Shown here one piece after another: positions 16,726 through 23,285 of a stretch of 23,743 bases of DNA (positions are counted from its first letter, which is position 1; the number at the start of each line of letters is the position of its first letter). The notes under the pieces are model-generated. The model did not search any database. It was given only the letters and a program-made list of their open reading frames with translations, and was not told the origin of the DNA. The DNA comes from Candidatus Krumholzibacteriia bacterium (GTDB lineage Bacteria > Krumholzibacteriota > Krumholzibacteriia > LZORAL124-64-63): NCBI GenBank assembly GCA_030590265.1, contig JAUUYW010000008.1, forward strand, positions 1-23,743, given 5' to 3'. The position numbers and the translations under genes are program-made.

Positions 16726-17698
16726 CCGCGTCCTGCACACCCTGCATATCCAAACCTCGGGCTTTATACAAGGAATCAAGGGAGACCGAAGGTCGCCCAA
16801 CAATCACCTGGAATACGGGCGGGTCCAGACCAATAATCTCCAACCAATCGGGACTGTCGATTTGTCCGGGCAATTGATAAATACCTTCTTCCCTGGTTCC
16901 CACCGAAACAGTCACCAGGAATCGATTGGCCGAAAGAGCGTCCACCGAGTCGGCCACCCCCCGCACCATAACATCCACCAAAGGCGGTGATACCCCCACC
17001 TGAGGCATCCCTGAATCAACCAGGGGAATGACTGAAATGTTGGCAAGGGTTCGATCAGTAATTTTGGCCACCTGGCAATCCAACGAAACCTGGCGGGTTA
17101 CCAGATGCAAAAATTCACCAGGCTGGGTTAAAGACACCGTCAAACGTTCGCTCCCCTTTAGCCGTGAAAAATCCACCGGCTCGGCAACGACTTCGGTATT
17201 TTCCAGAAAAAATCGGCTGGGGCCGGCGACCAGCACCGAATCGGGTTTCAGCTGGGGAGGTTCAAGAAAAGCCAAATCGTCTCGCAGTTCCCCAATGTTT
17301 TCCTGAACAATGGGCAACAAACGATACTCTTGCCGGTCCACTTCAATTTCCAACAGCACACGAGGATTAATGCCGACAACTTTCAAATCCGAAAAGACAT
17401 GTTCGGGCAAAATCTGAATGGTGAATCCAGGACCAGGTTGCCAATCCCAGGGATTGATTCTCACTTCGCCCACGTCTCTTTGAAAAAAATGATGCAGAAA
17501 AAGGCGCAGCTTGCTTCCTTCCAAACGCACCAGAATATCGGACGGCAGTTGGCTGCCTTCCAGGGTAAGATTTTCTCCCAGATCCGGAATCACCAAAGGA
17601 AGATTGGCATCCTGCTCCACTGTGGTGTTGGAAGCCACTTGAACCCAGATAACCACTGAAGCCACCAGACAGGCTATTTTCAGGCCCAGTCGATTCAT
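16718..17698 (-). CDS. ybbR: YbbR-domain membrane protein (CdaR family)
   Basis: The product has 326 residues. It starts with a membrane helix in the family style (MNRLGLKIACLVASVVIWVQV, helix about 5-22), followed by extracytoplasmic beta-rich repeats. Typical YbbR repeat features are KPDSVLVAGPSRFF (151-164) and PPLVDVMVRGVADSVDAL (238-255), with a first, more divergent repeat at about 30-120. In Firmicutes, CdaR (YbbR) binds and regulates the diadenylate cyclase CdaA. Here no cyclase gene adjoins it; the upstream neighbour is an amidase, whose stop overlaps the ybbR start (ATGA). Whether it regulates c-di-AMP synthesis or has a cell-wall role cannot be decided from the sequence. Confidence 0.85.
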   Translation of the reverse strand: MNRLGLKIACLVASVVIWVQVASNTTVEQDANLPLVIPDLGENLTLEGSQLPSDILVRLEGSKLRLFLHHFFQRDVGEVRINPWDWQPGPGFTIQILPEHVFSDLKVVGINPRVLLEIEVDRQEYRLLPIVQENIGELRDDLAFLEPPQLKPDSVLVAGPSRFFLENTEVVAEPVDFSRLKGSERLTVSLTQPGEFLHLVTRQVSLDCQVAKITDRTLANISVIPLVDSGMPQVGVSPPLVDVMVRGVADSVDALSANRFLVTVSVGTREEGIYQLPGQIDSPDWLEIIGLDPPVFQVIVGRPSVSLDSLYKARGLDMQGVQDADE

Positions 17699-19071
17699 GG
17701 TTGATTGACTCCTTGGGGTAGCCGCAAGACCTGTCCGACCATCAATGCCCCGGACTCCAGTTTATTTCTCGCCGTTATTTCCTGAATGGTTGTGCCGTGC
17801 CTGCTGGCAAGCTTCCAGAGATTGTCACCCCTGCAGACTGCATACTCTTGCCCCCAACTATCCTGACTGCCCGATTTCAGCCGTGCCAGCCCTGCCTGAT
17901 CATGTCGCCAGGCCAAAACTCCTTCGGCCAAAACCATGGCCAGCTGGTCACGTCCTTCACTGCTGCGCAAAGTCTTCAAATCGGCATCGTTTGAAAGATA
18001 AGCCAGTTCGACCAAAGCCGAAGGCATGGCCAGGGATCGCAACACCTGGAACCCGGCCTGTTTCACTTTCCTTTTTTCCACCACTGAACTGGCGTCGGCG
18101 GTGGCCAACATTTGACGGGCCAACCGGGCCGACTCATGCAACACACGTGTCATGCGCATATCCATCAGAATTTTCATCACCATGTCATCAGAATTTTGGT
18201 GGGAATCCAACCCCACCAGATCGGCAGCATTTTCTTTATGGGCCAACTCCCTGGCTTCCCTGTCGGTGGCCCCCTGCAGGGAAAGAAAATACACTTCCAT
18301 CCCCTTGATTTTTTTCTTTCGATGAGTGTTGCAATGCACACTCAGAAACAAGTCACCTTCTTTTTCCCTGGCAATGGCCACGCGTCGATCAAGATTGGGA
18401 TAATAATCCCCATCCCTGGTCAACACGGCACGATACCCTGGCACCTGGTTCAGCAACCGGGCCAAGGTAAGGCTGACGTCCAGCACCACATGCTTCTCTT
18501 GAGTTCCTCCCCGAATGGCCCCAGGGTCCAGCCCACCATGCCCGGGATCAATAACCACCGTGAACAAAACATCCAATTCAGGGATTTTTACAGGATCGGC
18601 GGCAATGACAGGAGGAGGTGCCCGGTCAGGTTTCACGGGCGTAGGAAAAATATCCAACACCACCCGGTAAGGCTTGCCATGACCAGCCGGCAAGGAAAAT
18701 GTTTTGAACTCAAAACTCCCACCCAGGTCCAGAACAACTTGAGCCCGAGTGCGGCCAGGATTGCACCGAATGCGGTCAACAAGATCATCTCCCACACCGA
18801 TGCTGGCAGTGTTGACAAAGGAGCAACGAGGCAGATTGATGGCCAAGCGATGAGGGTCACTGATGATCCGGATTTCGTAGGACGCCGGATGACTCATATC
18901 CAACACCACTCGGGTTTTATTCGGCCCGGAGAAATGTCGGATTCGCAAGACTTCGGGAGCCTGTCCTGCACTCACCTGTGCCGACACCAGAAGACTCCAC
19001 AATACAAAACCCCAAACCGCCAAAAGAGGAAGTCGGGGGGTAGGAATGGAGATTGGTGAAGGCCAAGGCAT
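17695..19071 (-). CDS. N-acetylmuramoyl-L-alanine amidase with AMIN and LysM domains
   Basis: This enzyme should cleave the amide bond between N-acetylmuramic acid and the stem peptide of peptidoglycan, for daughter-cell separation. The 458-residue product has a signal peptide (about 1-35, ending VSAGQA), an AMIN domain (about 40-142), an Amidase_3 domain (about 170-390) and a C-terminal LysM domain (about 409-452, AVCRGDNLWKLASRHGTT). Zinc ligands and catalytic residues are visible: His178 (DPGHGG), Glu192, His246 (SVHCN) and Glu355 (ALVELAYLSN). I chose the ATG at 19071, with AGGAG 8 bases upstream; the frame can start at a TTG at 19101 without support. It resembles AmiC-type proteins, with an added LysM module. 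It is the first gene of the 13-gene unit, 135 bp after the terminator of the M23 gene. I see no clear promoter in that gap. Confidence 0.95.
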   Translation of the reverse strand: MPWPSPISIPTPRLPLLAVWGFVLWSLLVSAQVSAGQAPEVLRIRHFSGPNKTRVVLDMSHPASYEIRIISDPHRLAINLPRCSFVNTASIGVGDDLVDRIRCNPGRTRAQVVLDLGGSFEFKTFSLPAGHGKPYRVVLDIFPTPVKPDRAPPPVIAADPVKIPELDVLFTVVIDPGHGGLDPGAIRGGTQEKHVVLDVSLTLARLLNQVPGYRAVLTRDGDYYPNLDRRVAIAREKEGDLFLSVHCNTHRKKKIKGMEVYFLSLQGATDREARELAHKENAADLVGLDSHQNSDDMVMKILMDMRMTRVLHESARLARQMLATADASSVVEKRKVKQAGFQVLRSLAMPSALVELAYLSNDADLKTLRSSEGRDQLAMVLAEGVLAWRHDQAGLARLKSGSQDSWGQEYAVCRGDNLWKLASRHGTTIQEITARNKLESGALMVGQVLRLPQGVNQP

Positions 19072-19206
19072 TGTTTTCGCTCCTTCGATCAATCCGGTCA
19101 AGGTACAATGGGGCGGCGGGTCCGTCCGAAACCCGAAATACTAAGAGACAAATCTAACACAGCCCCTGCTTGGTTCCCACCGAAAGTTCAAACTGTCCCC
19201 GGGCAT

Positions 19207-19235
19207 AAAAAAACCCGAAAGTTGCTTCCGGGTTT
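19207..19235 (-). terminator. Intrinsic terminator after the M23 peptidase gene
   Basis: On the minus strand, AAACCCGGAAG (19235-19225), loop CAA and CTTTCGGGTTT (19221-19211) form an 11-bp stem with one G·T pair, running into a T-run that extends to 19207. It lies 29 bp after the stop codon and separates the M23 gene from the amidase unit. Confidence 0.9.
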
Positions 19236-19264
19236 CAACAAAAAATAAAAAGAGAGCCCTGGGA

Positions 19265-20209
19265 TCAATTCCGGGTGGCGTAAGAGTCCAGAATATATGG
19301 CACCGGATTGACCGACCGCCCCTGAACCCTGATTTCGTAATGCAGGTGAGGAGCCGTGCTGCGCCCTGTATTTCCCGAGGCTCCAATGACCTGACCACGC
19401 GTCACCTTGTCACCTTTTTTGACATCCTGTCTGTTTAAATGGGCGTAAACAGTCACCACGGAGTTTCCGTGGTCGATTTTGATCACTTTTCCCAGACCAC
19501 GTTGCTGTTGAACATGGGTGACAACACCGTCTCCGGTCACACGCACCTCGGTACCAGTGGGTGCCGCAAAATCCAGTCCATGATGAAAACGACCATTGCC
19601 AGTAAACGGATCTTTCCGAATACCAAACCGGGAGCTGACCCAACCAGTGTCTATGGGACGAATGGAGGGAATTTGTGCCCTGATACCCTTGCGGGAAGAC
19701 AAAGTATCGAGCATGGCCTGGTATCCCTGGCGTTGAATCCGAGCCTGCCGAATCATCAATTCAACTTCCTGACCCAGCCCGGCAAATTCACCTTGGAATT
19801 CCAAAGACAGATCCTGCCCCTGAATTTCAACATCCGCAAAAGACATGGGCCCACGGCCACCAACACCGGCGGCAAAAGTTTCCTGATCCAACGGACGCAA
19901 ATCCACTGCCGTAGCTACCACGTTTTGCATCTCAAAAGTGAGATCCATCTCCTGGCGCAACCCCTGAACCTGGTCCTGCAGATCATCAATCCGGGTGACC
20001 AGATTATGGTTTTCCAAACGCAGCTCGGACCCACCCGGCAACCAGCCGGATCCGGTTTTCACCCCGACACCATACATGGCCGAAAGCCCCAGCAAAAAAA
20101 CCAGGGTTCCCAGACCCAATACGATACTCCAGCGAGGAACCCTCAGCTGACGGGTTTGCCCGTGGTCATCGGGCATATACAAAAAGGTGTAGGCTTTCTT
20201 GAGCTTCAT
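19265..20209 (-). CDS. M23-family (LytM) peptidase with membrane anchor and coiled coil
   Basis: M23 peptidases cleave peptidoglycan cross-links, or act as catalytically inactive amidase activators. From the ATG at 20209 the product has 314 residues: a basic N-terminus (MKLKKAYTFLYMPDDHG), a membrane helix (about 27-50), a coiled coil (about 62-95), a linker and a C-terminal LytM domain (about 185-305). The zinc and catalytic residues are complete: His210 and Asp213 (HHGLDF), His257 (YAHL) and His290 (HLHYE), so it is probably an active enzyme. The start is uncertain: an ATG at 20215 is equally possible, neither has a strong ribosome binding site, and the frame stays open to a TTG at 20338 through a hydrophobic stretch. 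A terminator follows directly. The nearby AMIN amidase is a plausible functional partner. Confidence 0.92.
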   Translation of the reverse strand: MKLKKAYTFLYMPDDHGQTRQLRVPRWSIVLGLGTLVFLLGLSAMYGVGVKTGSGWLPGGSELRLENHNLVTRIDDLQDQVQGLRQEMDLTFEMQNVVATAVDLRPLDQETFAAGVGGRGPMSFADVEIQGQDLSLEFQGEFAGLGQEVELMIRQARIQRQGYQAMLDTLSSRKGIRAQIPSIRPIDTGWVSSRFGIRKDPFTGNGRFHHGLDFAAPTGTEVRVTGDGVVTHVQQQRGLGKVIKIDHGNSVVTVYAHLNRQDVKKGDKVTRGQVIGASGNTGRSTAPHLHYEIRVQGRSVNPVPYILDSYATRN

Positions 20210-20357
20210 GGCCATCCGGTTATGAAAGGGATCAAAAGGACACAAGCAGGCAATCCAGGTCAAGCAACAAACAAGACCAAAGAGGACCTTTAGGATGAAT
20301 TTCCCCCATAAACTCACCCAAGAAGCCGAAAATGTCAACTATTGAACCCGGCTTCGC

Positions 20358-20509
20358 TACAATCACACCGCTTTGGGGCAGCTAATGGTAGGTTGCGACA
20401 CCATTTGCATGGTCCGGACCTTACGGGCAACAATAAGCAATTACTGGACCAAATCACCCACAGGCGTAGAAAGGGCTGGTATCACCATGGACACCAGCCC
20501 TTGTTTTTT
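20358..20509 (+). ncRNA. Candidate plus-strand structured RNA
   Basis: This region, between the sigma-factor and M23 genes, has no convincing gene on either strand. On the plus strand TACAAT (20358-20363) could be a -10 box, though no good -35 is visible. Further on, GTTGC (20392-20396) pairs with GCAAC (20427-20431) around ACCAT-TTGC-ATGGT (20399-20412). A strong hairpin plus T-run at 20471-20509 would end such a transcript. The first part looks briefly like a tRNA D-arm but has no T-arm. It matches no RNA family I know. The alternative is a leader of the M23 gene on the minus strand. Confidence 0.25.
20471..20509. terminator. Strong hairpin between sigma-factor and M23 genes
   Basis: AAGGGCTGGT (20471-20480) and ACCAGCCCTT (20493-20502) form a perfect 10-bp stem around a 12-base loop. 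On the plus strand it is followed by G then six T (20504-20509), a textbook terminator. On the minus strand, where the sigma gene ends 24 bp earlier at 20533, only TTTCT follows, giving a weaker terminator. It probably ends sigma-gene transcription, but its better orientation is the plus strand, where no protein gene is seen. Confidence 0.65.
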
Positions 20510-20532
20510 CGATACAGAGACCATCTGACGGC

Positions 20533-21387
20533 TTAATAGTAGTCGTACAAGAGGTTGCGATTTTTTGAGTTACGAATTTTTGCCAAGGCTTTTTCCTTGA
20601 TCTGCCTGATCCGTTCCCGGGTCAGTCCCATTCGTTCCCCAATCACCTGCAGGGTTTGGGCTTCTTCAAAGCTTAAGCCAAAGTATTGCACGATGATCTG
20701 CGCTTCCCGATCAGTCAGCACGGCCAAACACTTGCGCACGTCTTCCCGCAAACCACGTTGCAGAACCTCAAAATCAGGTGATACCTGTGAAGTATCCTCA
20801 AGAACTTCGGTCAACGGGCGATCGCTGCCACTTTCACCGGAATCTTCCAGCGCCAGTTCCTTGCGGTCGGACCGCAGGGCGTGCACCACATCTTCCACAT
20901 CCAGATCCAGTCGTTCTGCTATCTGGTATGCGGTAGGAGTTGGACTGCCTTCATTCTGCAAGACAGAACGTGTGCGGCCAATTTTGATCAGCAAGGCAGT
21001 CTGGTTTTGTGGCAATCTGATGGTGCGGGACTTGTCCAGCAAGGATTGCATGATGGATTGTCTGATCCACCAAACAGCATAGGAAATGAACCGGAAACCC
21101 CGCTCCTCATCAAAGCGGTGAGCGGCTTTCAACAAGCCCAGGTTGCCTTCGTTGATCAAATCCGAAAGCATCAATCCCTGGTGGATGTAACGTTTGGCCA
21201 CAGAGACAACAAAGCGCAGGTTGGCTCGCACCAGGATCTGCAAAGCTTCATCTTCTCCAGAGCGGATCCTTTTGGCCAGATCCACTTCTTCTTCCCGACT
21301 CAACAAGTCGTAACGATTGATGTCACGGAAGTAGACCTCAAGGCCCTTCTCGTGCATCGCGGGTAAAACATTCCTTCTGCCAGCCAT
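20533..21387 (-). CDS. RpoD-like sigma-70 family factor
   Basis: Sigma factors direct RNA polymerase to promoters. From the ATG at 21387, preceded by GGAGGA with a 6-base gap, the product has 284 residues. It contains region 1.2 (about 15-48, GLEVYFRDINRYDLLSREEE), region 2 (about 49-125, NLRFVVSVAKRY, DLINEGNLGLLKAAHRFD, and the -10 recognition helix YAVWWIRQSIMQSL), region 3 (about 130-200) and region 4 (about 215-280, with the HTH ending in TRERIRQIKEKALAKIR). It lacks region 1.1 and the large non-conserved insertion of primary RpoD proteins. It could be the primary sigma of a lineage with a short form, or a group 2 (RpoS-like) factor; I cannot decide. It lies 138 bp downstream of the HtrA gene and may be co-transcribed with it. 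Confidence 0.95.
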   Translation of the reverse strand: MAGRRNVLPAMHEKGLEVYFRDINRYDLLSREEEVDLAKRIRSGEDEALQILVRANLRFVVSVAKRYIHQGLMLSDLINEGNLGLLKAAHRFDEERGFRFISYAVWWIRQSIMQSLLDKSRTIRLPQNQTALLIKIGRTRSVLQNEGSPTPTAYQIAERLDLDVEDVVHALRSDRKELALEDSGESGSDRPLTEVLEDTSQVSPDFEVLQRGLREDVRKCLAVLTDREAQIIVQYFGLSFEEAQTLQVIGERMGLTRERIRQIKEKALAKIRNSKNRNLLYDYY

Positions 21388-21452
21388 CAGGATTCCTCCA
21401 TGCCAGCGTGGGGGTTGCCATTCCGTTGTCGAAACAGCGTGGCCGAAGCCGT

Positions 21453-21495
21453 GGGCCCAGGACGATTCGGGCCCGGTCCGGATCAAATCCGAACC
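21453..21495 (-). promoter_or_regulatory. Two adjacent inverted repeats in the sigma-factor leader
   Basis: In minus-strand order, GGTTCGGAT-TTG-ATCCGGACC (21495-21475) forms a 9-bp stem with one G·T pair. GGGCCC (21474-21469) and GGGCCC (21458-21453) can then pair across 10 bases. Neither has a T-run. They fill part of the 138-bp gap between htrA and the sigma gene and could tune read-through or protect the 3' end of the htrA message. Confidence 0.4.
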
Positions 21496-21525
21496 AACCA
21501 CCAAGCCCCTTACAGGAGAGCTCGG

Positions 21526-23025
21526 TTAGTTATCAATCCCGCCATGGCGGGGTACAACCGTCATATAGTTTTCGGTCCCACCGGTCCTGACCAGGAAGGT
21601 CAGCGGATCGGTGCGGGCGGCCATCAAATTCCTGGCCTCTTCGTAATCCGAGAGGTCGGAAATCTCGTGGCCGTCGATGGACACGATCACATCCCCCGGG
21701 CTGATACCGGCATCAGCTGCGGGTTGGTTTTCCTGAACCACAATGACCATCACTCCGGTCGTTGCAGTAACACCAAGCATATCCTTCAGGCGGGCTACCT
21801 TGGGGTCGCCACCGTTCAGGTCTGCCATCATCATGCCGAGCCAGTGTTGTGCCGGGGAAGCATCTCCACTGCCCTGCTCGTCTATCCATTCCACAGGACG
21901 GACCCGGATGCTCTGCTGGGTCCCGTCCCGGTAAATATCACAATCCACATCCTGACCGGGAACCGCTCCCGCAATCAGAAATTGCAAGCTGTTGCGTGAA
22001 TCAACTTCTGAGCCCGCAAAGGCCGTCACCACATCACCGGATTTTAAACCGGCTGCGGCGGCTGGGCTCCCGGCCAAAACCGAGATGATGCGAGCACCAA
22101 CTGTGGGCTCGCCTTCAATTTCATGGCCAACCACTGAGATGACGTCCTCGGTGCGAACTCCCAAGTACCCCCGAATAACCCGGCCGTTTTGTTTTAGCTG
22201 CTGATAGATGCGTGAGACCATATTGCTGGGAACGGCAAAGCCAATTCCCTGTCCCGATTGATTCACTGCGGTGTTCACACCAATGACCTGCCCCTGGACA
22301 TTGACCAAAGGCCCGCCACTGTTACCAAAATTGATGGACGCATCAGTTTGGATAAAATCCTGGTAACGCGGCGTAAGCCCGCCGATAACCAGATCACTGC
22401 GGCCTTTGGCGCTGACCACGCCAACCGTCAAACTGCTTTCCAAATTGCCAAACGGATTCCCTACAGCAACGGCCCAGGCTCCCACCTCAAGCTGGTCACT
22501 GTCTGCAAACTCCAGGGCAGTCAGCTGACGGCCGGCGGGATCAATGTGGATGAGTGCCAAATCAGTACTGGGATCGTCACCCACCAAGGACGCAAGGTAT
22601 TCGCGGCGTTCACCGCTGAATCGAACATAAATGGCGTCGGCATCGGCAATGACATGGTGATTGGTCAGAATATCCCCTGATCCAGAGACAATAAACCCGG
22701 ATCCGGTGGAAGGCATTTCGAAACGCCCACCTTTGCCTTCTTCGTCGGGAAAGAACTGCCTGAACATATCCTGCAAGGGACTGGTTCCCACACCCTCGTC
22801 GGTCATGGAGCGGATGGTGCGGATATTGACAACTGCGGGACGAACAGTGCGCCCCACGGAAATAAAGGGAGATTCTAATGGATCGGCTTGGGCCGGAATG
22901 GCCCCGACAGAAAAAACGAACCCCAGAAAAAACAGAAAAGCACACGCTAAACTAGCACCCGGGTTATGAAAAACCTGGTTGCCGGCATTGGTGTGCCTCA
23001 ATTGTTTGATCGAAATTCGCAGCAT
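21526..23025 (-). CDS. degP: HtrA/DegP-family periplasmic serine protease
   Basis: HtrA proteases degrade or refold misfolded envelope proteins. From the ATG at 23025 the product has 499 residues: a signal sequence with a long N-region (about 1-47, ending IPAQA), a trypsin-like domain (about 55-275) and two PDZ domains (about 285-378 and 395-490). The catalytic triad is His124 (TNHHVI), Asp155 (DPSTDLALI) and Ser236 (GNSGGP). Length and two PDZ domains match DegP/DegQ. A GTG one codon upstream is possible; an ATG at 23030 is out of frame and meets a stop at once. GGTGG lies about 8 bases before the chosen ATG. A good promoter lies about 110 bp upstream. It shares its strand with the sigma factor that follows. 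Confidence 0.95.
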   Translation of the reverse strand: MLRISIKQLRHTNAGNQVFHNPGASLACAFLFFLGFVFSVGAIPAQADPLESPFISVGRTVRPAVVNIRTIRSMTDEGVGTSPLQDMFRQFFPDEEGKGGRFEMPSTGSGFIVSGSGDILTNHHVIADADAIYVRFSGERREYLASLVGDDPSTDLALIHIDPAGRQLTALEFADSDQLEVGAWAVAVGNPFGNLESSLTVGVVSAKGRSDLVIGGLTPRYQDFIQTDASINFGNSGGPLVNVQGQVIGVNTAVNQSGQGIGFAVPSNMVSRIYQQLKQNGRVIRGYLGVRTEDVISVVGHEIEGEPTVGARIISVLAGSPAAAAGLKSGDVVTAFAGSEVDSRNSLQFLIAGAVPGQDVDCDIYRDGTQQSIRVRPVEWIDEQGSGDASPAQHWLGMMMADLNGGDPKVARLKDMLGVTATTGVMVIVVQENQPAADAGISPGDVIVSIDGHEISDLSDYEEARNLMAARTDPLTFLVRTGGTENYMTVVPRHGGIDN

Positions 23026-23137
23026 CACATTACCACCGATTAATGACCTTTACAAAAAGATTAAATCCGGTGAAGGAGTGAGCCACTTCCCGGGATCCCT
23101 TGGGAGAGAGCACCGGGCATTACAGGGAACTTTATAG

Positions 23138-23166
23138 ATCTTATCCGCATATTCAAATCTTGTCAA
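23138..23166 (-). promoter_or_regulatory. Sigma-70-type promoter of the htrA gene
   Basis: On the minus strand, TTGACA (23166-23161), a perfect -35, is followed after exactly 17 bp by TAAGAT (23143-23138), which matches the -10 consensus at four of six bases. Transcription would start near 23131 and leave a leader of about 105 nt before the htrA start, with GC-rich palindromic stretches such as CCCGGG. Confidence 0.7.
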
Positions 23167-23214
23167 CAGAGTTTTTTCCTTGCAGCATAATAATTTATGT
23201 CACAAGAATGCCAC

Positions 23215-23236
23215 GGAGCAGGGTCTCCCCTGCTCC
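23215..23236 (-). terminator. Hairpin after the partial coiled-coil gene
   Basis: GGAGCAGGG (23215-23223), TCTC, CCCTGCTCC (23228-23236) forms a perfect 9-bp stem. In the minus-strand RNA the loop is GAGA, a GNRA tetraloop. It lies about 50 bp after the stop of the upstream gene. Only GTGGCATTCTTG follows, so the T-run is poor; it may end or stabilise that transcript. Confidence 0.5.
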
Positions 23237-23269
23237 GCAATACCTTCCGCAATACTTTCCGCAATATCT
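23234..23269. repeat. Three tandem 12-bp repeats
   Basis: TCCGCAATACCT (23234-23245), TCCGCAATACTT (23246-23257) and TCCGCAATATCT (23258-23269) are direct repeats that share the first nine bases TCCGCAATA. They lie between the partial gene's stop codon and the htrA promoter, and the first unit overlaps the right arm of the neighbouring hairpin. They could be stacked binding sites or a small slippage expansion. Confidence 0.7.
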
Positions 23270-23285
23270 ACAATAAGCTACAAGA

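Noticed and set aside
18112..19059. Plus-strand open frame of 315 codons opposite the amidase gene
   Set aside because: The product is rich in His, Gln and Pro with no fold signature, while the minus strand encodes a complete amidase with all catalytic residues.
20371..20431. Possible tRNA on the plus strand (D-arm-like GCAGC-TAATGGTA-GTTGC and a TTTGCAT loop)
   Set aside because: The anticodon stem does not close with a seven-base loop, no T-arm with GGTTC is present, and no acceptor stem can be formed.
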